Shown here one piece after another: positions 33,498 through 44,458 of a stretch of DNA of 64,000 bases. The stretch lies in contig CM055320.2 in assembly GCA_029255685.2 (NCBI GenBank), positions 39,185,927-39,249,926 of the forward strand, given 5' to 3'. The notes under the pieces were generated by a model, which searched no databases, had not been told where the DNA came from, and worked only from the letters and a program-made list of their open reading frames with translations. This DNA comes from Silene conica. Its lineage: Eukaryota; Streptophyta; Magnoliopsida; Caryophyllales; Caryophyllaceae. The first letter of the stretch is position 1. Every line of letters starts with the position of its first letter. Position numbers and translations under genes: made by a program.

Positions 33498-35031
33498 ATT
33501 CCTCCTCAACTTAGCTACTTAAACGGCCTAAGCATCCAATCGAATAACCCCAACGGAAACACCCAACCATTTCAATCATACGAGCAACATAATAGTGAAA
33601 GTTCATATGACAAGTCTGATGTACGAGTTTACATTTCATTCGGGATATAAAACAACTAGCAATTGATGACACAAGTTTAATGTCGTAAACAAGTGAATTA
33701 ATAATGAAGGATGAACGTAATTTGAGTCATGAATCATACATGATAATTATATACATTCTAACACAAGTTTTATATAGATTTAGCATGATCAAACAACGTC
33801 CAAACATGCGGCCAAACATAGGCCGAAACAGCCTAGAAACAGGCCAAGGAACCCGCCCAAAACAGCCAGGACCGCAGGCTGCCACCCACGGCCGCAGGCT
33901 GCGGTGGTCACGGGTGTTGTTGGCTGTTGTGCGCGGTGGTAGCAATTCGAAGCTCAATTTCGCGTATAACCTCCCGAAACGCTTAGCACACATAGTATAC
34001 GACTTATGGACAACACAACCATTATCCAACAATAGCGCATATACACCTATATATAACGTAAACTATCGATGACACACATGATTAACAACTCGTATCATGA
34101 ATTACAAACAATCGGAAATCGCATTATTGAGGAGACGGACTAAGCATATGACGGATACTAATGTACCCATTAACAATAACCAACATTTATCATCCATTAC
34201 TACCAAATTAGCCATGGATTTCATCTCAATTGATTTAATGATAAACTAGACACTCAATACTTCAAAATTCCAGAAATTAAACAACAACCATACAAAAATC
34301 GATTTTTGACTTAAAGTCGACTGACCTCTCAAAGTTACCTTTAAAGCTCTTCAAATCTTCAAAGAATCCTGCATTAATGTCCAAACATCCATTCTCAACA
34401 ACAAACAAAAAGAAAAACGAATTAAAAGCGTAACCCTAGAAAGACGGGTTTTCGGAAAACACAACAAGACTAAGAATTGATTGTGTCAAAAGAAGGAGAA
34501 GAAGAAGAGGAGAACTTACATGTAAAGAGCTCGGGATTTGAGCAAGAAACGAAGGACTGAGAGTCGGATTTGTGTTCTTGAGAAACACCAACAATGGTGA
34601 ATGGTTTTGGGGGTTTTTGATGAGGGAGATGAAGGATGAGTGAGTTGTGAGGAACAAAACACAACATAAGGCATATATGGGAGTTTTGAGTCGGGAATGA
34701 CTCGTGTTACATTTAATGAGTCGGGATGACTCGGAATTCACTAACTAAGACGGAAGTAGCATCTTAAGACCAAAATTACTCAAGATAGAACCAATTATGC
34801 AAATAACCCACAACTCATGAAATTGTCCTACGTACTTGACATTTTCGAAAATTAAAACCGAAACTTAAATTTATAAAACTCGAAATATCATTTGAAATTA
34901 AAATGCTTTAAAAATGAAATATTCATATCACCAAAATATATTTACGAAATATAATAAAATATAAATTATTCTTTAAATTAAATTAAATCTTTAAATTTAC
35001 AATACGGAAAATATCGGGGTGTTACAGAATG

Positions 35032-35885
35032 TCCCTCATATCGACTCGTCGTTCCGCACTCTGCTTCTCATATTCTCCCTGTTCCATCTCTCGTTTCTCT
35101 TTTCTTTTCTGAATAACACTCGATCGAGTGTTTTCTGCCAATGGATCACTCGATCGAGTGATCCTCTCTTCTGCTTTACTCGATCGAGCAAGTTGTACTG
35201 CTCGATCGAGGACTTCTCTGTCAACCTCACTCGATCGAGCTCTGACAACTCCTCGATCGAGTGATTCTTCCTGATTTTCGGTCGATCGAGCTCTGTAATC
35301 TGCTCGATCGACCCCAGCTTCATTCACAACCTCTTCGACACTGCCTTTCTCTCCATTCTGATCAGAAACTTCCATCCTTGGCCCCTCATACTCACGCCCT
35401 CTCCTCAATCTCACCATAGTAATGGTCTCATTACGTTACTCGGTTTATGAGGGTAGTTTCCCTTGGGGTCGCGATGATTGCTTGATCGCCAATTGAGCGA
35501 TCTGCGACTCCAACAACTCTATGGACGCATTCCCAGCTTGCATTTAGGATGCCAAGGACTGAACCAAGGTCTTCAACTCTCCAATTTCTGAATTTCCTCC
35601 AGATGAGGAAGCACCGGATTGTGACGGTTGGAATTGAGGTGGTTTTTGGAAGTTATTTTGGTTGCGGTGACGGGGTATAAAGCTTTGTTGTGGTGGTGGG
35701 GTTGGGTTGAGCATATTCTGACTAGTCCACCTTATATGAGGGTGAACTTGGTTCTGATTACAGAAGTTTCCTCCCTGACGGAATTGTTGGAAGGAAAATA
35801 CCTGCTCCTTTTCACTTAGGCATTCAATAGCGGAATGCCCAGCTCCTCCACAGTGCTCACACATCAAAGGTTCACCCTTTTGCAA
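35032..35885 (-). pseudogene. E2 Athila-like Gag C-terminal part and gag-pro linker
   Basis: The frame at 35544-35885 starts QKGEPLMCEHCGGAGHSAIE and so has a CX2CX4HX4C zinc knuckle (CEHCGGAGHSAIEC), followed by Q/N/P-rich sequence (PQFQPSQSGASSSGGNSEIG) as in Athila Gag. Further left, 35032-35417 encodes a charged linker with repeated DR...RARS elements created by CTCGATCGAG palindromes. The Gag core is absent because the fragment is cut at 35885. Orientation and target duplication show that it continues, across the Y solo LTR, into the protease at 30715. Confidence 0.75.
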
Positions 35886-36694
35886 TAGGTGAACCGCTTC
35901 CTTTTCGTTTCATTAGTTTTATTTTAACGCAAATTCTCACATTCTTTGATCCTATGCTTATGCTTTTGCACAATGGGGACATTGTGTAATTTGGTTTGGG
36001 GAAGGGTTTTGCGTTGCATTCATATGTTTTATTGCATTCTTGTCTCACGTTTATTGCATTTCCGTTTTGCCTTGTTGTTTCTTTTTCCTTGCATATACAC
36101 AAAAAATCAAAAATATTTTAAAAATTTAAAAATTTCAAAAAAAATGCACGTTTATTTTAGCATATAGGTCGAGTCGGAACGATAGTATTTCAATGATGAC
36201 TTTGTCTTTTCATATGTTTTTGCCTAAGCCTTGCTTGTCAATATGTTTTAGTAAAAGAATCATATGCATAATTTACGAGTTTTTTTGTCAAACTAGTTGA
36301 TAATCTTGTGACTTGACTTTTGTCTTTGCCAAACTACTATACATTCTGAGTTTTTAGAGCTTTTTTACTAGTATCATCTATGACCAGTTGTTTAGGATGT
36401 GAGTAGTACTCCTCCAGAGACATGTCACGTCAATGTGCATAAACATGAACGTAATCTCTTTATACATGTATGCTATCTAGTTTTGTGACTTTTGACACGT
36501 GCATTTGAGGTCCATTTTCTTCTCTTACCCATAAGCTTCACATAGCCAAATCTGCCTTTTGTCCCATAAGCTACATTCGATACTTAGCCTACCCTATCCA
36601 AGCTAGTATTTGTGGTCACGGGAACGTTTTAGGTCATTTTTTGTTGTTATGCTCTCATTTGAGAAAGAAAAAGAAAGAAAAACAAGGAAAACAG

Positions 36695-36728
<34 letters not shown>

Positions 36729-37492
36729 AAAATAGAAAAAAAGAAAAAAAAAAACGAAAAAATATAACGTAAGTCAGTCGACCGACCGCAACCCTTGGTC
36801 GATCGACCAACTGTCTGAATCAAAAAATCGTTGTTTGTGAAAAAGTTCCTTTCTTTAGCAACTGTTACTCCCGTACTTCATTCATATCATTTGGGAGTCA
36901 ATTTTCCTTGAAAATTTTGTGAGATTTGTGCTTCAAAAATAGCACCTTGTTATTTACATTGGGTTCGGAAGTGACAAAATCTTTGTTGTTTGCATCCCGT
37001 TGTTTGCTAGCTTGGCTATTTAAACTCCACATATCCAAACCATCTTAGCCTTTCTTACCCATTACCTCACATATCCTTCTTTCATCAGCATGCGTCAAAG
37101 TCATTAGATTGATATGTAAAATGCACGGTTGTAGAGATTGTTTTCATGTTAGATTGCAGCCATGTTCTCATGGGTCGAAGTTAGGTGAGCCTCATTACAA
37201 AGTTACTTATTTCTATCTTTTATATACACTCGCCCTTTACTTATTGAGTGATTCGAGCGACCCGCGAAAGTCCAATTTGACAAGTGTCTATGGTCAATAT
37301 ATTTGCAAAAGTTTGACAACTTCATAACTCGTTTGCATGATTCATTTTACTAATTGATTGATGATTTAGCATTTAAGTTATTTAGGCTTTACATTTGCAT
37401 TTTGCTCTGAGATTGAAATCGTTCCATTAGTGTTTTTAAGATCGAGTCTAGTTCTTGCTTGAGGATAAGCAAAGGTTTGGTTTGGGGAAGTT
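35886..37492 (+). other. E3 3' untranslated region
   Basis: About 1.6 kb without coding frame precedes a 3' LTR. Landmarks are TTTGGTTTGGGGAAG near 35992-36006 and again near 37478-37492, an A run of about 33 bases within 36694-36726, and a palindrome pair at 36776-36808. The strand is plus, opposite to E2, so 35885/35886 is a junction between two elements. Confidence 0.65.
37478..37492 (+). promoter_or_regulatory. E3 polypurine tract
   Basis: GGTTTGGTTTGGGGAAGTT directly precedes the LTR start TGATGCGTG at 37493, and the upstream GAGGATAAGCAAAGG is the form typical of Athila-like elements. Confidence 0.75.
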
Positions 37493-39239
37493 TGATGCGT
37501 GTCTATTATATGATATTTTACACCTCATTTCACACGCATTTTGAGCTCATTTGTGTAGTTTAAGCTACTATTTCCCCTATTTCGTCTACTTTCGTATTTT
37601 TTTGTGAAATTACAGATTAATGCGGAAATGAGTAGATATTGAGCTAAATCCGTCCCCGAGTGCTTAGCATAGCATTTGACATGAAAATGATACTTAAGGA
37701 ATGAACTTCGCGCGTACTTCAAGCCCTGAAGATAGCACGAGCAAGGGTGCATACAGTTTACAAGCTTTAACAAGCACAGTTTCGTTTCATGATACTCCAG
37801 CCTATTTCAAATGATTATATCTCGAGTTCTACAGCTGATAATCTAGTGATTCCAATTTTGGGTGAAAGCTTATCCTCTTAGCTTTCCAACGCCGCAAGAA
37901 TCGCTTTATTATGATAAGCAACGAAGAAATGGGAGATGTTTTAAGATCGACGCGCGCTGCAGAATTTGTCAGAACGCATTACTGTACCTAATATTTGGTC
38001 GATCGACCACCTACTATGGTCGGTTGACCATGGTACCTGATGAGCGAGATTTTAGAAGTCAAAATTAGAAGATCAGAAGCTTCATCAAGCCCGACAACTG
38101 GTCGATCGACCAACATCAGCGGTCGGTCGACCACTCGGCCCTTTCTAGAAAATTAGAAAACGAGATTAAGCCCATAAGTACGCTTAGGGTTTTGAGGAAT
38201 GCTTTGGCATATTACTATATAATGTAATCCATGCCTTTGTACTAATCATCTAGGATTTTACCTAGCTTTAGAAAACACTCTAGTTTTCTTAGTTTAGGGT
38301 TTTTGGTTTTCTATTTCTTATAATGTTTCAGTTCTTATTCAATAAATTTCAACCGTTCCATTCTTATTTCTGCCTTGTTTACGGGAATTCTTCTTCTTAA
38401 TTTCAATTGTTTACAGTTTCCATAGATTAATTTCGGTAGTTATAATCCCAATGCCATTATTGTTCTTATTTGCAATTTCATTCATCCTAATCACGTTTTC
38501 CGTTGTTTTGATTATTTTAGTTTCTGTTTTCATTACCGTTATGAGTAGCTAGACCCCATATGCTAGGATGTAGGCGACCTATAGCGTAGATGACATAGTT
38601 TAGGGTAAACCCGTAGCAGTGCTTGGTCGATCGACTGATTTCGCGTCTGATCAGTTTTGTTTTATCGCGTTAAGTGCAATATCTTTCAATGAGACCTCAA
38701 GGAGACTTGTTAGATGCTTAGTAATGACCAACCCATAGATCGAAAGACAAGGGAAGGGCAATAGTTAACGGTTTAAACGATTAAGTTACTAAAGAATCGA
38801 AAGATTTGTGACTTAGGCTTTAGGAATCACTAATCGTGTTAACACCTAGTATTAGTGAGACCTAGGGACTAGTAGCATAGGCCGAAATGAGCTATTAGTT
38901 AACCCGGACCGAAAGGACTCGTTATACCCATCTTACGCGACTGCAATACGAACTTACCTAGAATTTTATGCCATCGTATCTATAGTGAACCGAACATCTT
39001 AGCATTCTTTCTCACTTGTTTACATCTTTATTTTATTTATTGCTTTTATTTTTATTAATTTTGTCGCTAGCATAATTATCAATCACCAACAAAACCCCGA
39101 AATTTTTGTGACTGAACAATTGAAAACGCAAATAGACATTGCCTCCTTGTGGTTCGACCCGTACTTCTACTAGCTTTTGTTATTAGTCTTAGTTCAGAAA
39201 TATAAATTTTATCTTTGATACCCACAACGACGGGTATCA
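37493..39239 (+). repeat. E3 3' LTR (Athila-like)
   Basis: 1,747 bp from TGATGCGTGTC to GACGGGTATCA. It matches the solo LTR 31837-33380 along its length and carries palindrome pairs at 37997-38029 and 38100-38132 and a single one at 38624-38635. Confidence 0.88.
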
Positions 39240-39795
39240 ACAATCACCCCAACTTTCAAAAAGTTTTGTCCTCGAAACTTGAACGAAGATAAATCTAACT
39301 AAAATACCTTAATCAAAAAGGGACGGATGCAAAGCGCGCATCGAAGCCTCTGTCTCCCAAGTCTGCTCTTCCACATAGCCACAACGCCATAGGATCTTCA
39401 CCAGGGGCACCACCTTGCTCCTCAGCTTCCGGTCCTGACGATCTAGAATCTTCACGGGACGCTCTTTGAACGCAAGGTTCGGTTCTAGGTTGTCGATCTC
39501 CCTCTGAAGAACGTGACTAGGGTCACTGACATTCTTGCGGAGCTGCGAAACATGGAAGACGCTATGCACTTTTCCCAAACTAGGAGGCAAATCCAATCTA
39601 CAAGCAACCTCACCAATCTTCTTCACGATCTCATACGGCCCAATATACTTAGGGCTCAACTTGCCCTTAACACCAAATCTCTTACCACCTTTCATTGGAG
39701 AAACCCTTAGAAACACTCTGTCACCGGCCTCAAACTCAAGCGGTCTACGGCGAACATCGGCGTAGGATTTCTGCCGGTCCTGAGCGGCCTTCATC
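39240..39795 (-). pseudogene. E4 chromovirus integrase C-terminus with chromodomain, truncated
   Basis: A 161-codon frame (39309-39794) runs from [20 protein letters not shown] through the integrase GPF/Y-type segment ([18 protein letters not shown]) and [11 protein letters not shown] to a chromodomain-like end, VKILWRCGYVEEQTWETEA, stopping with HPSLFD. The chromodomain targets integration to marked chromatin in this group. Unlike E5 this copy has an intact chromodomain frame. It is cut at 39795 by copia LTR C3, and its own 3' LTR has been lost, with the polypurine region abutting the E3 LTR. Confidence 0.82.
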
Positions 39796-41037
39796 CTGTA
39801 GGTTACACGGTCATACCAACCAAACTACAAAATTAGGCATACTAATAATTTATCAAATTAACACTTTAATTTATTTAGATCTTAATGCATGCTAATAAAA
39901 ATTGCGGAAATACTAAGAATTGAATTCTTACAATCGGTCCAAGTAATGCTAAGGATGATCCTCCATGGAGCAACCAATGTAGATTGCCTCCTTTACGATG
40001 CACCCAAGACTCGCCCTTAACCACCGAAATACGAACACGAGCTAGGTGACGGAAATCGGTTTTCCTTAAAAAATTAATTTTAATCTAATTAGAAAATTAA
40101 GTACTATAACTATTATAGTATATTAATATATTATGTAATAATAATATAATTTTAGAGGTTTTCTTTTGGGTTTCTTACTCTAAGAAAAATAACATTAGGG
40201 TTAGAGTATGAATTATGACAACCATTCACATATATAATAGAAGGGTTGGGTTGGGTTGAGTGAACCGTATGCATGGAGTGTGTGTGGAAGGGTTAGAAAC
40301 CCTTTTTATCTTACACATATGCTAAGTGTTAGGTCACATTAACCCTAACAAAATAATTATGTTAATAAGATATAATATCACAATATTTATCTAATAACAT
40401 ACAATTACACGGTTGGCATTGTGTAAAATGAACTTTCATTTTACAAATGTAATTTGTACAATTGTATAATATGTGACATCTTATGTGACATAATTTAATT
40501 TTATTAATTTAAAGTATAATTATCATATAAATATAGTTTCTAAATTAATTAAATCATATTTAACAAATTTTTTTAGTAATTCGTAATTATCGTCCCAATA
40601 TATGGTTATTATAATAATCGTTAATACGATATGCAACATTTGTTATATCCATGAACCATTCATATTCTAATTTCGATATTTCAAAAATATCGATTGATAT
40701 TGGATAATCGACACATTTTAATTTCAAATATAAATCTTACATTAAGATTCAACCTCTGATTTCTCGATATTTGATTTTAAGGAATTTGATCAATTCGTAT
40801 CGTATACAATTGATCAATATATCAATTAAGGGGATTGTCCTATAGGTGTGACCTAAAGGGATCAACTGACCACCACCGTCATACGACAGTAATGTCAAAT
40901 TCTAGTCAGCCAATCATTACCTATTAATGTTGGTCAGTTGACTATATATATGATATCGGATCATCCCTTGCATATTCTTATTATAAGATTTGACAATGAT
41001 AGTTATCATTGACGTGATCGCACTATTGTTGAGGACC
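39796..41037 (-). repeat. C3, lone copia LTR (C2 family)
   Basis: Reverse-strand similarity to the C2 LTR (60144-61423) is clear across the length: TCGGTCCAA and ATGATCCTCC near 39935-39972, and AAAGGGATCAACTGACCA near 40853. No internal sequence remains. The left flank is E4 pol and the right flank is Z LTR, with no matching target duplication, so it marks a rearranged junction. The right edge is uncertain by about 8 bp. Confidence 0.75.
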
Positions 41038-42235
41038 CATTCCCTTGGCCTTTACAAACCCGCAAACCCCACCCCACATGTACTCCCAGCCGGCTGGCAG
41101 GCGGCCGGGCCGCCGGCTGGGCTCCCCTATACATATGTTCTCGCAAAAACACAAAAGCAACACAAGAGACCCCCAGCCGGTCGGCAGGCAGCCGGTCGGC
41201 CGGCTGGTAGTCCCAAGCCCTATTTTTCTCATAAACACGCAAAACACAAGAAGCACCCTCAGCCGGTCGACCGGCTCAGAGAGCCTGTCGCTGAAAGTCG
41301 CATTTTCCAGCTTTTACCAAATTCAATAATTCGACACCAAAACTCAAGAATCGTTACAATTGATGTTTACCCAACATTTCCAATGATCTAATACTACTTT
41401 CTAACAGCAAACAAAACCCATAACAATCCTCAAACGATTAATTCAATGTATCCGTCTTAACTTTGTGAAAGCTGAAAATAAGCTTAAGAACATATAACAA
41501 CATCACAAGGCATGAATTCTTCACATAAGAACAATCCTAAACATGATACTAAGTCCATTGATCATTATACATTAACAAAAATCAGAAACAAATAGAAGAA
41601 CACATCAAAACTTGCTAATATTCACAATAAGACCGAGTTTCTCATTATCGTCACCTTAAATGCACTCCGGCTTAAAGATCCTCCTCTACCACGAAGCTAT
41701 CAACTTCCGGGTCGTCCAAGCCCACGCCAACAAGCACGAAAAACGATGTTAACGGAGTAAAAACGGAATTAGGCAAAACAGCCAAATTTTCGAAGTCGAC
41801 GAAATGCAAAACGAAAGTGATAGATGGCTTGCAAATTTGATGAGGATTCCGAAAATGTTATTATTACCTTGATTTGATGAACGGATGATGGAGAAATGAT
41901 CAAAAGAAGATGAATAAAATGGAGGTTTTAAGAGAATATGAGTTTACAGTAAAATGTTGTTTTGAAGAGGATGAATGTCGACATATTAGATTTTAAGGGT
42001 TTAAGTAATTGTCCTTTCCGTATTAAATGAAACGGGTTAGGATACTTGAACGGATATTTAAGTTGAGAACTTAACCTTACCAAGTTTGTATTCGTCTTAA
42101 GGACTTAAGGTTCTTAAGACGGATCTTACTAGTTAAATTAAAATCTTTCACAATAAATTATTAAAATATTATTTTATTACTTAAAAATAATTTAAAACGC
42201 TTAGAATAGATTTTACGAAAATACGGGATGTTACA
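41038..42235 (-). repeat. E5 3' LTR fragment
   Basis: Matches the last 1.2 kb (plus-strand view) of the 5' LTR at 48600-49782 and ends with the same CGGGATGTTACA. The remaining 1.7 kb is missing, replaced by C3. Confidence 0.88.
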
Positions 42236-42271
42236 ATCACCCCAACTTCAAAAAGTTTCGTCCTCGAAACT
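42236..42271 (-). promoter_or_regulatory. E5 polypurine tract with upstream hairpin
   Basis: On the minus strand the perfect hairpin AGTTTCG-AGGA-CGAAACT (42271-42254) is followed by TTTTTGAAGTTGGGGTGAT and then the LTR start TGTAACATCCC. Confidence 0.8.
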
Positions 42272-42394
42272 CGAACGAAGATAAATTCTAACTAACTCTA
42301 CCTCAATCGAAAAGAGAAGGATGCGCGATACGCATCGATGCCTCGGTCTCCCACGTCTGCTCCTCGACATCACCGCAACGCCAAAGGATCTTCA

Positions 42395-44458
42395 CTAGCG
42401 GCCCACCTTGCTCCTAAGCTTCATATCCTGACGGTCTAGGATCTTCACGGGACGCTCCTTGAAAGCAAGACTCGGCTCCAAGTTCTCGATCTCTCTGGGC
42501 AGAACATGACTCGGGTCACTAACATACTTACGGAGCTGAGAAACATGAAAGACACTATGAACCTTGCCCAAACTAGGAGGCAAGTCCAAACGATAAGCAG
42601 CAGCACCAATCCTCTTCACGATCTCAAAAGGCCCAATATACTTAGGACTCAACTTGCCCTTAACTCCAAACCTCTTAACGCCCTTCAACGGTGAAACTCT
42701 CAAGAAGACTCTGTCACCCACCTCAAACTCGAGAGGTCTACGGCGAACATCAGCATAGGATTTCTGTCGATCCTGTGCGGCCTTCATCCTACCTCTGATA
42801 AGCTGGTCCGGTCCTAGGTCGTGCACGTCACTCGCCTGATCCCAACAGATCGGACTACGGCACTTCCTACCATAAAGAGCCTCGTACGGAGCCATACCAA
42901 TAGATGAATGGTAACTGTTGTTGTAAGAAAACTCTACCAACGGCAAACACTGCTCCCAAGAACTCTGAAAATCGAGGGCACAAGCGCGGAGCAAATCCTC
43001 TAGTGTCTGAATAGTCCTCTCGGACTGACCATCAGTCGCGGCATGAAAAGCGGTACTCATCAACAAACGGCTACCCATAGCCTCCTGTAAAGCCTTCCAG
43101 AATCTGGAACAAAACCTCGGATCTCGATCAGAAACTATCTCCCTCGGGACGCCATGGTAACGGACTATCTCTGCAATATAAGCCATGGCTAAACGGTTCA
43201 TATCCCATGTCTCTCTGATAGGCACAAATCTGGCGCACTTAGTTAGCCTATCAACAATAACCCAAATCGCATCCTTGCCTCCCACAGTCTTAGGCAATGC
43301 TGTCACGAAGTCCATCGATATACACTCCCACTTCCACTGAGGATCGGGAAACGGTTGTAGCAAACTACCTGGCCTCCTATGCTCTATCTTGACTTGTTGA
43401 CAAGTCAAGCACCTACTCACGTAATCCAAAATGTCTTTCTTCATCCCGGGCCACCAAAATATAAGTCTCACATCCTTGTGCATCTTCTCTCCTCCTGGAT
43501 GAACTGAATACGGTGTCAAGTGAGCCTCATCAAGAACCCTCTTCCTCAAGTCTGGCACATCGGGGACATACATCCTACCACGAAATCTAAGGAAACCATC
43601 AGCATCAATCACTAAATCTGGTGCAACTCCACTCGAAATCTTAGCCTCGAACTTCTTGAAATTAGCATCTGAAGGTAAACCCTGACGAATCTCCCAATAT
43701 AAAGACGGCTCGGCAGTCATAGCAGCTAACCAATCAAAACCGCTACTCACCATCTCTAATCTCAACTTCCGGAACTCGGAACACAACTTATCGGGCAACA
43801 CTCGCATAGCACTCATCGAATGAGAAGTCTTGCGGCTAAGCGCATCAGCAACTACATTGGCCTTTCCCTCATGATATAACAACTCAATGTCGTAATCCTT
43901 AACCAATTCTAGCCAACATCTCTGTCTCATATTAAGGTCTTTCTGGGTGAAAATGTACTTAAGACTCTTATGATCCGTGAAAATGCGATAATGAGATCCA
44001 ATTAAGTAGTGACGCCACATCTTCAGGGCGTGAACAACTGCAGCTAACTCAAGATCATGTGTCGGATAGTTCACCTCGTGAACTCTCAACTGTCTAGATG
44101 AGTAAGCTATCACCTTACCACTCTGCATCAACACGCATCCAAGCCCTAACATCGAAGCATCACAATAAACATCAAAGTCAACTCCAATCTCTGGCAAAGC
44201 AAGTACGGGAGCGGAAGTCAACCTAGTCTTCAATTCCTGGAAAGAACTCTCACACTTGTCGGTCCACACAAATTTAGCTTCCTTCTTCAATAACTGAGTC
44301 ATCGGACGAGCTAATCTAGAGAAATCCTCAACAAATCGACGGTAGTAACCCGCTAAACCAAGGAAACTACGGATCTCTCCTACATCTTTGGGTCTCTCCC
44401 AATCAACAACGGCCTCAATCTTCGCGGGATCAACCATAAGTCCCTCACTAGATATCAC
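42395..44458 (-). pseudogene. E5 Pol: RT end, RNase H, integrase
   Basis: A 687-codon frame. RNase H has YCDAS (D100), the HDLELAAVV segment and TDHKSL (D162). The integrase zinc domain is at H313-C353 ([23 protein letters not shown]), and the catalytic triad is D383 (SMDFVTALP), D444 (IVSDRD) and E480 (DGQSERT). The GPF/Y module spans residues 590-615. The frame ends early at LRSKVGR because one base is missing near 42405 compared with E4. The chromodomain follows out of frame (VKILWRC then EEQTWETEA) down to about 42310. The start of this frame overlaps the upstream RT frame, from which it is separated by a frameshift. Confidence 0.9.

Larger units (their letters stand above)
30716..35026 (-). 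mobile_element. Y-family solo LTR, inserted in E2
   Basis: Ends are TGTGACACCCCG (30716) and GGGTGTTACA (35026), i.e. sense TGTAACACCCCG...GGGGTGTCACA. The 5-bp target duplication GAATG stands on both sides (30711-30715 and 35027-35031). Removing the insert rejoins the E2 gag linker to its protease in one frame (...DMRDI then PYPSRL...). There is no internal element sequence, so it is a solo LTR. Its length is about 2.76 kb after subtracting the nested LTR at 31837-33380. It contains a covarying hairpin array. Confidence 0.88.

Noticed and set aside
36694-36726. A run as possible poly(A) tail of a LINE or retrogene
   Set aside because: It lies inside the non-coding 3' region of E3 with no target duplication or coding sequence upstream.
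41006-41391. ORFs with repeated PVGRQPVGRL-like residues (also at 48441-48938)
   Set aside because: They are produced by the GC-rich dyads in Z LTRs and appear on both strands in several frames.
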